Below, piece after piece: positions 27,425 through 33,863 of a stretch of 33,863 bases of DNA; the stretch's first letter is position 1, and each line of letters begins with the position of its first letter. Below the pieces are notes generated by a model that had not been told where the DNA came from, searched no databases, and saw only the letters and a program-made list of their open reading frames with translations. Position numbers and translations under genes: made by a program. This stretch comes from Rugosibacter sp. (lineage in GTDB: Bacteria; Pseudomonadota; Gammaproteobacteria; Burkholderiales; Rhodocyclaceae), in contig SCUZ01000042.1 in the NCBI GenBank assembly GCA_004322535.1, positions 1-33,863 on the forward strand, given 5' to 3'.

Positions 27425-27976
27425 ATGGGCTATCGCCTCTCGAAAATTTACACCCGCACGGGTGACGCTGGTACCACAGGCCTGGGCGACGGTACACGTA
27501 GTCCCAAGCATTCCACGCGCATCGCTGCACTGGGTGATGTGGATGAAACCAATTCGTTGATCGGCGTCATCCTGTGTGAAGAATTGCCAGAGGATGTGCG
27601 CATGCTACTCATCGGCATTCAGCATGACTTGTTCGATCTGGGCGGTGAGCTGTCAATTCCTGGTGCCACCTTGCTTAAAAGCACCCAACCTGCACAGCTG
27701 GAGGCCGCGATTGATCATTACAACGGCGATCTGCAACCGCTCAAGGAATTTATTCTGCCCGGCGGCACGCGGGCTGCGGCACTCACCCATCTGGCGCGTA
27801 CCGTGTGCCGTCGGGCAGAACGTGCGGTGGTGGCCTTGGCTACCACCGAAACGGTGTCTGATTGCGGACGGCAATACCTTAATCGGCTCTCCGACTTGTT
27901 GTTCGTCCTTGGCCGCTGGTTGAATAAGGTCGCAGGCAGTGGTGATGTGCTGTGGCAAAAAGGTAAAAATGCCTGA
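27425..27976 (+). CDS. PduO-type cob(I)alamin adenosyltransferase
   Basis: This enzyme transfers the adenosyl group of ATP to cob(I)alamin, making coenzyme B12. It has 183 residues. The N-terminal ATP-binding motif is YTRTGDAGTTGLGDG (9-23). VDETNSLIG and the C-terminal helix RTVCRRAERAVVAL are diagnostic of the PduO/ATR family, and the end VLWQKGKNA is typical. No other cobalamin gene is in the window, and the upstream stem-loop is not a cobalamin riboswitch. Confidence 0.93.
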   Translation: MGYRLSKIYTRTGDAGTTGLGDGTRSPKHSTRIAALGDVDETNSLIGVILCEELPEDVRMLLIGIQHDLFDLGGELSIPGATLLKSTQPAQLEAAIDHYNGDLQPLKEFILPGGTRAAALTHLARTVCRRAERAVVALATTETVSDCGRQYLNRLSDLLFVLGRWLNKVAGSGDVLWQKGKNA

Positions 27977-28305
27977 GAAATTATGCGCAGCGGTATCCAT
28001 TCGGACGGCGCTGGCAACACCGCGACAGGTTGCTACGTTAAATAATGCATCGAATGCCCTCCCCTTGCTGCTTGAACACGTCGCGCGCTGTATTACAACT
28101 GGTGCGGATGCTGTCGTACCGATGTCACTTCGCGGCGCACTGGCTATGAAAACCTGGTCGTCGTTCATGGGACACACTGTTGTTTTCCCATCCCGGCTTT
28201 GTGCGGCTAGGGGTTGAATACACAGGGATCAATGTGCGTCACCCGCTGCATGATGGAATTTTTACGTACATAGGTTTTCTATAAAAATTTACTTAAGGAG
28301 AAGAA
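27977..28305. other. 329-bp interval without a recognised gene
   Basis: A short open frame (27939-28217) runs through it, partly inside the preceding gene, but it shows no family resemblance. In another plus-strand frame the last part before 28284 reads FVRLGVEYTGINVRHPLHDG, which looks protein-like but is preceded by a stop and has no start, so it may be a gene relic. Just before 28306 are TATAAA and the ribosome site AAGGAG of the next gene. Confidence 0.4.
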
Positions 28306-29295
28306 ATGACCCCACGTCTCGCGGCTATTCTGGGCGCACTAACTGCCGATGCCGCCACGCTCGGCTTGCACTGGCTATACGATGCAGAACGGTTAAAAAC
28401 CCTGCAACAACGAGGCCCGCTGGTATTTCGCGCGCCAGACCCGGCAAATTACCAGGGTGTAATGGGTTATTTTGCCCATGCCGGCAAGCAGGTGGGCGAC
28501 TTATCTTTTTATGGGGAGTCTTGCCGCTTGATGTTGGCGCATCTTGCCAAAACAGGCGGCAACTTTGAGCGCCAGGTATTTCAACAGGAATGGCTCGCCG
28601 CCTTTGGCCCCGGCGGTCACTGGGTCGGGTATGCCGACCGTCCCACCCGCCTGACCGTTGTGCGTCTGTTGGGTTATGCCAAGGCTGAGGATTATCCAGC
28701 CATCAGCGGGGTTGATGACGATCAATTGCCCGCGCTGGAATGCGTCCCGGCGATCGTGGCGAGCCAGACTACTGGCCATGCACGATCGCGAGATGAACTC
28801 CTGAAAACAGTGCAGCAGGCGGTTGCGATTACACACGATCATCCGCAAGCACGCGATGCGGCCAATGTCGCGGCGATTGCGCTGGATGAGGTGCTGGCCG
28901 GAACCCCGTTACCTTATGCATTGTCGCGTGCGGCGCAAGCAGCAGGTGAGATATTGCAGCCCTTGCTGACCGAAGCACTCGCGCTACCCGTGCTGGATTC
29001 CCCAGCCGCCGCTGCGCGCTTTGGCATGCCATGTCATTTGCATCAGGGCTTGCCACTGTTGTTTCACATTGCCCATCGCGCCAGTGGTTTTCGCGAAGCA
29101 GTCGAAGCCAATATTCTCGCCGGAGGCGATAGTTGTGGCCGCTCGCTGATGCTAGGTGCTCTGACAGCAGCACATGATGCTGTACGCGCACAAAAAGGGC
29201 ATTCGCCCGGTTTGGGAATCCCTCTTGCCTGGCTCAGTCAGTTAAACAGAATTGCCGATATTGTTAATCAGGCTGAACGCATTACTGCCGCATGA
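28306..29295 (+). CDS. ADP-ribosylglycohydrolase-family protein with degenerate metal motifs
   Basis: This 329-residue protein has the all-helical DraG/ARH fold, recognisable from the start RLAAILGALTADAATLGLHWLYD and the C-terminal ANILAGGDSCGRSLMLGALTAAHDAV. Active ARH enzymes usually carry a T/S-D-D-T motif early and GGDTDT late. Here these are GDLSFYGE (64-71) and GGDSCGR (273-279), as in the J1-crystallin/selenoprotein J branch, so the two-magnesium site is not canonical. Activity is doubtful and the substrate is unknown. AAGGAG lies seven bases before the ATG. It converges with ovoA on a shared terminator. Confidence 0.8.
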   Translation: MTPRLAAILGALTADAATLGLHWLYDAERLKTLQQRGPLVFRAPDPANYQGVMGYFAHAGKQVGDLSFYGESCRLMLAHLAKTGGNFERQVFQQEWLAAFGPGGHWVGYADRPTRLTVVRLLGYAKAEDYPAISGVDDDQLPALECVPAIVASQTTGHARSRDELLKTVQQAVAITHDHPQARDAANVAAIALDEVLAGTPLPYALSRAAQAAGEILQPLLTEALALPVLDSPAAAARFGMPCHLHQGLPLLFHIAHRASGFREAVEANILAGGDSCGRSLMLGALTAAHDAVRAQKGHSPGLGIPLAWLSQLNRIADIVNQAERITAA

Positions 29296-29310
29296 GCATG
29301 ATTGTCCAGG

Positions 29311-29355
29311 CATGAAAAAAGCGGATGAATTTTGAATTCATCCGCTTTTTTCATG
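29311..29355. terminator. 21-bp perfect stem, bidirectional terminator
   Basis: Arms 29311-29331 and 29335-29355 are exact complements (CATGAAAAAAGCGGATGAAT... ) around TTG. The A6 and T6 runs flank the GC stem on both strands, so it serves both the gene ending at 29295 and ovoA ending at 29368. Confidence 0.92.
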
Positions 29356-29367
29356 TTGCAAGTTGCG

Positions 29368-31764
29368 CTAAACCGACCGTTGCCACAACATTGCATGCGT
29401 GACGATGTATTGATATTTACGGTGATGTTCGCGAATCACCAAGGGCACTTCTTCTTCACGGCGCAACACAAAGCCTTCTTGTGTGAAAAATTCGCGCAGG
29501 GCATCGGCAGTTTTTACTGCGCGTCCCGCTTTTTCAAAGCCGCCAGGCCATGCTCCGTGGGGCGTAAATTGTTCCAGCCAGCTATAGGGTGAAAACAGTG
29601 CCACCAGGCCACCTACTTTAACCAGACCGCGTGGCCCGCCCAGCCGCCCCAGCAATGATTTCGGGCTGGGTAAGCGGCACAGCAGATTTGCCATCAGCAC
29701 GGCATCAAAATCGACGTAGTCAGCGGGTAGTGAGCAAGCATCCGCCTGGCGGAAGGCCACACGGTGCCGATCAATGGCAGGCGCCACGTGTGCGGTAAGG
29801 TTTGCGCCAAGCTCGCCTTCATCCTTTCGGAAATAATCAAAGTGACCATTGTGCTGCAAGATTTCAGCGGTATCAATAAAAGCGCGCGAAAGATCCACAC
29901 CGATCACTTCTTGATAGCCGCGTGCCAGCTCGAAACTTGCCCGGCCGACAGCGCAACCAATTTCCAGGGCACGCTGGGTGCCCGCGCCAAATTCTGGCGC
30001 ACCCTCGAGCAACCATTGTGCACAGCGCAGCGGAAACTCAGTCGCTGCCTGCGGGCCAAAAGCATGCGGCATTTGGTCGGCTTGACTACCATAGTGCAGC
30101 AGCATGTAATCATTCACCATCTGCCGGTCTTCATATACCTGATGTGCTGAATCGCCGCTATCCAAGTGAATGGCACCGCCATCGTGGGCCGCTTCGACCA
30201 GGCGAAACCCTGCGTGCTGAAAAAAGTGCGGGCGAAAGTGAAAACGTGCCCAGGGACCGGCCATTTCGCCAGTGGAGACCCACGAGCCCCCCAGCATCAT
30301 CTGATGCTGACCGTCGTAACACGGGCTGCTGAAGTCATCATATAGCGGATGCACTTCACTGCCCGGCAAGGGATTCAAATCGTCTGCCAGCCATTGCCAG
30401 ACATTGCCAAACACATCATAAAAACCGGCGCTGGTGATACGCCCCGCATCAACGGGCATGGATGAGCCATAGGCGAGATTCAGGTTGATTCCCTGCTTGC
30501 GAAACGCCACGCTATCGCACTGCAATGCCATGTCGTCAGCGACGCGGTGCACGATGTCGCGTAGCGCATGGTGCTCATTCTCGCTCGGCAGCCGATAGGT
30601 GGTGCTGTCTTGTTCGGATTTCCATTGGCAGTAAGCGTAAGCCTCATGACCATTAACTTCCGCAGGCCAGTTCCATGGCATATCGATGACTTCAAACAAG
30701 GTGCGCAGTTTGTAGCGATGCAACCCGGCGGGGCCATCCGGCACCCAAAAAGTTGGCCATTTGATATTGCGATAACTGCGCCATGCCCAGCCGTTGGGTG
30801 ACCAGAAACGCTCTTCCCGATACCCGCCTGCGGCAACAAATTCGTGAAACGCGCCGTTACTCACCAGGTGGGTGCTGGCGCGAAAAGCTTCCACACGCAC
30901 GCTACGCGAGCCATATTCGTTGTCCCAGCCGTAAGAAGGCCAGTCGGCAGGTTTGCCTAAAGTGATGCGCGTTGCAGCGACATCGCGCAAGGTCAACACA
31001 GGGTAATCCGTACCAGGACGGGGGCGGAGTGCGGTAGATGCATCGTGCGGTGAGACGGGATACAACGCAGGCCAGGCGACGGGACGTTGAACGTGATCGA
31101 GCGGCAGCTCATGAATTAATACAGCAGAAGTTTCCAGGTGAATTCGCTCATGCTCAAAGCCCATGAATAACGCCCACAGGGGATCATTCAGGGTAATCGG
31201 CGCATGCCCCTCGGCCAATCCTGGGTGCGTGGCGATCAACTGGCTAACCGCTGCATAGACGGCAGCGCGGTAAGCGCGTACTTCATCCACGCTGGGCCAC
31301 AGCATCTCGTTTTTCGACATGTCGTCCCAACGCATTTCATCCACGCCGACTTCGAATAGTTTTTCGAAATAAGGATTCAGCGGCGCAGCAATCAGGCCGG
31401 CGACGAGCAGCTTGTTGGTGTACAGCACTGGTGGATGGCAGAAATAAAACACCATTGGATGCCGCAGTCCATGATACGGCGGGCGAAAAAATGCTTCTTC
31501 GCCTTTAAGTCCGGCAAACAACGTTTCAGTCAGCGTCCAGCCGCTATCAAAATAATCTTGCACTTCGCGCCGCGTGCAGGTGGCTAGATTTGGCAGCGGC
31601 AAGGCAGTGAGCGTGCCATCGGCTGTCAAGCCAGAACAAGTCGCAGGGGATTTTCCGGTCCACCAGGTGGCGTCGCGAGGGGCTGCCAGCGCGGTTTGGT
31701 TTCCGCGCAAATTGGCGCGCCAGGGTTCGTTTTCGCGCATGGCAATGGGTGAAGATGGGTTCAT
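29368..31764 (-). CDS. ovoA: 5-histidylcysteine sulfoxide synthase / methyltransferase OvoA
   Basis: OvoA joins cysteine to C5 of histidine with O2 and non-haem iron, and its methyltransferase domain then acts in ovothiol A synthesis. The length of 798 residues matches full OvoA. An N-terminal DinB-like domain has PPYHGLRHPMVFYFCH (95-110) and the iron motif HERIHLE with H205 and H209. The central formylglycine-generating-enzyme-like domain includes WSPNGWAWRSYRNIKWP and GFYDVFGNVWQWL, and the C-terminal SAM methyltransferase starts ALEIGCAVGRASFEL near 600. A GGAGG lies about nine bases before the ATG. The PLP lyase OvoB needed for the next step is not in the window. Confidence 0.95.
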   Translation of the reverse strand: MNPSSPIAMRENEPWRANLRGNQTALAAPRDATWWTGKSPATCSGLTADGTLTALPLPNLATCTRREVQDYFDSGWTLTETLFAGLKGEEAFFRPPYHGLRHPMVFYFCHPPVLYTNKLLVAGLIAAPLNPYFEKLFEVGVDEMRWDDMSKNEMLWPSVDEVRAYRAAVYAAVSQLIATHPGLAEGHAPITLNDPLWALFMGFEHERIHLETSAVLIHELPLDHVQRPVAWPALYPVSPHDASTALRPRPGTDYPVLTLRDVAATRITLGKPADWPSYGWDNEYGSRSVRVEAFRASTHLVSNGAFHEFVAAGGYREERFWSPNGWAWRSYRNIKWPTFWVPDGPAGLHRYKLRTLFEVIDMPWNWPAEVNGHEAYAYCQWKSEQDSTTYRLPSENEHHALRDIVHRVADDMALQCDSVAFRKQGINLNLAYGSSMPVDAGRITSAGFYDVFGNVWQWLADDLNPLPGSEVHPLYDDFSSPCYDGQHQMMLGGSWVSTGEMAGPWARFHFRPHFFQHAGFRLVEAAHDGGAIHLDSGDSAHQVYEDRQMVNDYMLLHYGSQADQMPHAFGPQAATEFPLRCAQWLLEGAPEFGAGTQRALEIGCAVGRASFELARGYQEVIGVDLSRAFIDTAEILQHNGHFDYFRKDEGELGANLTAHVAPAIDRHRVAFRQADACSLPADYVDFDAVLMANLLCRLPSPKSLLGRLGGPRGLVKVGGLVALFSPYSWLEQFTPHGAWPGGFEKAGRAVKTADALREFFTQEGFVLRREEEVPLVIREHHRKYQYIVTHAMLWQRSV

Positions 31765-32088
31765 GGGGAAAGCCTCCGTACTTTATATTTTTTGGATCGC
31801 GAAACCTGAGGAATTAAAACGCTGGCGCCTAAAAAAGCGAAGCGCCATCGTCGTGGTGAAAAATCCACGGATGACATCAATTGGATTGCCTTAAATGTAA
31901 CGTATTTTCATGTACTGAGGTGTGCTGGGGTATTTCAAGTGCGCAGTGAATTCGAAGCAAAACATGCGGGGTAGCTGGTATATATGGGCAGTACGCTACC
32001 TCGCTACGCAAATCCATTCACAAAAATCGGTACTGGTGATACGGCGAATCAAGACAATAATTCGACCGACAGCCGTTGAATTCTTCGA
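31765..32088. other. 324-bp interval between ovoA and the DUF1080 gene
   Basis: No gene is recognised. It holds the ovoA upstream region with two small stems, TGGCGC/GCGCCA (31823-31828, 31842-31847) and CGTGG/CCACG (just after 31850), which could be regulatory, and the diverged copy of the dispersed repeat at 32022-32046. No consensus promoter for ovoA could be assigned. Confidence 0.4.
32022..32046 (+). repeat. dispersed ~25-bp repeat, diverged copy
   Basis: AAAAATCGGTA, CTGGTGA, TACGGCG: 22 of 25 positions agree with copy 2. It lies 43 bp past the stop of the DUF1080 gene, oriented like copy 1 relative to its upstream gene. Confidence 0.6.
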
Positions 32089-32703
32089 TCATTGGAGTGG
32101 GCGAATATCCACTTTGCGAAATTTAATAGTGCCTCGAGCCCATTGCAGTGCAATCGGCCCTGACACGAGTCTAGTGTCCTCAATATCCACTGTTTGGATG
32201 CCATTTAAAACCACACCCAGCCGTGAGCCGCGCGCGGAAATCTCATACGTATTCCATTTTCCGCCAGCTTTGGGAACAGGGTTTGGCGCCTTGGCCACTT
32301 TAACGATTCCTCCGGTCGCGTATGCTGGATCAGGGCGCTGATCAAAGATATTGACCTCGTAGCAGTTTTCATCCGTGATGTTGTTCGGATTTTGGCAGCG
32401 CAAAAATATACCGCTGTTTGCATCCTCGCTAGCCCAGAACTCGACATGGATCATGAAGTCTTGATAAGCATTTTTCGACACCAAGAATCCAAACGCTTTG
32501 CTCTTCTCTGTCGCTTGAATGGTGTCATCAGTTGCGCCCCAGTTTGCTTCGCCCACCTGGCTAAAGTTTTCCAGACCCTGCTCGCCCTGTATAAGTCTTG
32601 TCCAGCTCGTATCCAGGTTGTGAGTGGCGCAGGCGGTTAAACCACTAAAAAACAGTCCGGTAACCAAAAAAAATTTAACAGTTTGCAACACGTTTTTTTC
32701 CAT
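32089..32703 (-). CDS. DUF1080 (3-keto-disaccharide hydrolase-like) lipoprotein
   Basis: This 204-residue exported lipoprotein has a hydrophobic leader and lipobox LTAC (22-25, Cys25 modified). The rest is a DUF1080 jelly-roll, related to concanavalin-like carbohydrate-binding or hydrolase folds: AYQDFMIHVEFWASEDANSGIFLRC followed by YEVNIFDQRPDP, and a C-terminal GPIALQWARGTIKFRKVDI. A few family members act on 3-keto-disaccharides; this one is short and its activity is unknown. It starts 17 bp after the phosphatase stop, so the two are probably one operon acting in the envelope. Confidence 0.85.
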   Translation of the reverse strand: MEKNVLQTVKFFLVTGLFFSGLTACATHNLDTSWTRLIQGEQGLENFSQVGEANWGATDDTIQATEKSKAFGFLVSKNAYQDFMIHVEFWASEDANSGIFLRCQNPNNITDENCYEVNIFDQRPDPAYATGGIVKVAKAPNPVPKAGGKWNTYEISARGSRLGVVLNGIQTVDIEDTRLVSGPIALQWARGTIKFRKVDIRPLQ

Positions 32704-32720
32704 GGGTTGGCCTGCAGAGG

Positions 32721-33278
32721 TTAGTACGGATCAAAAATGATTCCTGCCTTCTTTAGTTGCGTAGTGATCAACCGTTTCCACGACCCCTCTGGCGACCAAA
32801 CTTGCGTGACAGGTTCGTAGGCTGTTTCTGGACTTTCATGATCGACGATCACCCGATATAGAAATGTCATGCTCGAAGCCCGCAGGTTGGCTTGACAGTG
32901 AACCAGAACCTTGCGATCGCGGAATTTTTTCATCGCTGCAATAAATGCTCGAAAGTCTGCTTCGGTGGGCTTGCCAGATTTGATGGGGATATTGACAAAC
33001 TCCAGGCCTTGCCCGCGAACAATATCCGCTTCACCCGCGACGGCTGTTGGTACAGTCGGTGGAGCGAGATAGATGACTGCGCCAAAACCCTGTGTTGCCA
33101 GACGGGAAAGCGCATCGGCCGTCGGTTGACCGGATGTCACGAGCCGCGGCGAGAGGGGAACCACATTAGGCGCCTGGAAGATCATGTCGGCTCCAAGCGG
33201 CTCGCCTGCGAACGCAGCCGTTGCGATGAGTGCGAGCAGTAGAACAGCTTGACGATGGATGTATGTTGCAGCAAACAT
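32721..33278 (-). CDS. exported protein-tyrosine-phosphatase-like protein with CX4R loop
   Basis: From ATG 33278 the protein has 185 residues and a clear signal peptide (to about residue 24, ending AAFA). A longer frame begins at 33302 and neither start has a strong ribosome site. The phosphatase loop is VHCQANLRASS, with four residues between Cys and Arg rather than the five of classical PTPs; this is the pattern of the DUF442/BLH-like and related bacterial phosphatase family. SGQPTADALSRLATQGFGAVIYLAP is the typical N-terminal block. The export signal suggests a periplasmic site. The substrate is unknown. Confidence 0.85.
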   Translation of the reverse strand: MFAATYIHRQAVLLLALIATAAFAGEPLGADMIFQAPNVVPLSPRLVTSGQPTADALSRLATQGFGAVIYLAPPTVPTAVAGEADIVRGQGLEFVNIPIKSGKPTEADFRAFIAAMKKFRDRKVLVHCQANLRASSMTFLYRVIVDHESPETAYEPVTQVWSPEGSWKRLITTQLKKAGIIFDPY

Positions 33279-33366
33279 TGCGTGAGGCCTAGGCTCTGAC
33301 ATAAGGGTCGAGCCGCAGGATCTCCCGCTTAGATTGTCCTGCTAGGGGTGGTAACTTCATTGGCAT

Positions 33367-33597
33367 TTACCCAGCGCAGCAAAACCCATCCGCTTTGCCA
33401 TGCATCTGTATTGGTGGGCATGGGATTGATCCATATGAGCAGAATACGCAGCAATCCCTCGGCTGCGGACGTAGAAGCGCATGACAGTTCGTGCACTCGT
33501 AGAAGTAAATGCACGCATCCGTTGGCATCGTTTCGGTTTTCGCAAAGCCGCAAGTCGGGCAAGTGAGAACAGATTGAAGAATCAGAGGTGAATGCAT
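33367..33597 (-). CDS. GDCCVxC-family small cysteine-rich protein
   Basis: This 76-residue protein belongs to the GDCCVxC-domain (seleno)protein family, recognised by TCPTCG near the start, ETMPTDACIYFYECTNC and the signature DCCVFCSYGSIPCPP. It has eleven cysteines: C13, C16, C29, C35, C38, C49, C50, C53, C60, C73 and C74. Some members have selenocysteine in the CC pair; here both are Cys codons. The usual Gly before DCC is Arg48. Function is not established; metal or thiol chemistry is plausible from the cysteines. A stem-loop lies just upstream. Confidence 0.85.
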   Translation of the reverse strand: MHSPLILQSVLTCPTCGFAKTETMPTDACIYFYECTNCHALLRPQPRDCCVFCSYGSIPCPPIQMHGKADGFCCAG

Positions 33598-33613
33598 GGC
33601 CTTGATGTCTAAC

Positions 33614-33668
33614 GCATCAGCGGATAGCCCTTGTCTTTGCTTCGATACGGCAAGGCTGTCCGCTGTGC
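33614..33668. promoter_or_regulatory. long imperfect stem between the MAPEG and GDCCVxC genes
   Basis: AGCGGATAGCCCTTG (33619-33633) pairs with CAAGGCTGTCCGCT (33651-33664), with one bulge and one G-U or mismatch, around a 17-nt loop; GCA/TGC extend it after a small internal loop. It starts 17 bp upstream of the GDCCVxC start codon. It has no T-run, so a leader structure is as likely as a terminator of the MAPEG gene. Confidence 0.5.
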
Positions 33669-33723
33669 ATCTGGTTGGAGAAAGATATTTCCGCTGGGTA
33701 TTTGGTGCTTTTCTTTTTTCAAA

Positions 33724-33863
33724 TCACGTGCCGCAGCAGTTCAATGGCGAAGGTCATAAACGCAATCCAGGAGACCGTAAAAGCCATGGTGCGCGCCTTG
33801 AACATGCTGAAGCCACTGATGTGGATCACCGCATGGGCGGCACGCGCATAGAAAAACACGGCG
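33724..33863 (-). CDS. MAPEG-family membrane protein, C-terminal part
   Basis: The last 46 codons of a gene that enters from the right edge are visible: VFFYARAAHAVIHISGF, then FKARTMAFTVSWIAFMTFAIELLRHV. The YxRxxHxxxYxxG-like helix (FYARAAHAVIHISG) and the final hydrophobic helix are typical of MAPEG proteins, small four-helix membrane proteins related to microsomal glutathione transferases. The N-terminal part and start lie outside the window. Confidence 0.8.

Noticed and set aside
30420-30444. Segment in ovoA resembling the dispersed repeat at about 21 of 25 positions
   Set aside because: It encodes ITSAGFYD next to a conserved OvoA block, and its mismatches fall in the most constant part of the repeat; likely chance.
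33367-33597. Selenocysteine codon in the GDCCVxC protein
   Set aside because: Both signature positions are TGC/TGT-type Cys codons and no in-frame TGA occurs before the stop.
1-33863. CRISPR array or intact insertion sequence
   Set aside because: No regularly spaced direct repeats with unique spacers and no transposase gene were found.

Overview
The gene set, gene order and protein sequences point to a chromosomal segment of a betaproteobacterium of moderate GC content, possibly of the Nitrosomonadales/Gallionellales type. The clues are a Burkholderia-type porin, a long-form TrpS fused into a yciV-yciO-protease-trpS-scpA-scpB-rluB run, and a rimP-nusA-infB-rbfA-truB-rpsO-pnp run. The placement is inferred from protein similarity by eye and not from a marker search.

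Layout. 1-6.6 kb (minus strand): a porin, an orphan periplasmic sulfate-binding protein, a spermidine-synthase-like methyltransferase-fold protein paired with the Kup potassium transporter, and a small aromatic-catabolism remnant (a dihydrodiol-dehydrogenase-type SDR followed by a Rieske ferredoxin interrupted by one in-frame amber codon). 6.8-8.8 kb: parE. 8.9-15.8 kb (plus strand): an alpha/beta hydrolase, a PHP phosphatase/RNase AM, YciO, a site-2 protease, TrpS, condensin partners ScpA and ScpB, and an RluB-type pseudouridine synthase, all tightly packed. 15.8-24.7 kb: the transcription/translation operon rimP-nusA-infB-rbfA-truB, then rpsO and pnp, with a recognisable promoter and an attenuator-like terminator ahead of rimP. 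pnp and dksA converge on a perfect 42-bp terminator palindrome. Two tRNA genes (Pro-UGG, Arg-UCU) follow.

25.6-33.9 kb is the accessory part. A truncated phage-type integrase ends one base after tRNA-Arg, the signature of an old tRNA-targeted island. Beyond it lie an orphan lipoamide-dehydrogenase-like flavoprotein, a PduO-type cobalamin adenosyltransferase, a degenerate ADP-ribosylglycohydrolase, ovothiol synthase OvoA, an exported CX4R phosphatase followed by a DUF1080 lipoprotein, a GDCCVxC-family cysteine-rich mini-protein and the end of a MAPEG protein. Several of these concern thiol or redox chemistry.

The most interesting non-genic signal is a dispersed repeat of about 25 bp. Three copies differ at essentially one position and two are more diverged. 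One near-identical copy lies inside the 5' end of scpA within a 40-bp segment flanked by an 8-bp direct repeat. This looks like an in-frame insertion of a miniature mobile element with a target-site duplication. No CRISPR array, intact insertion sequence or rRNA gene was seen.
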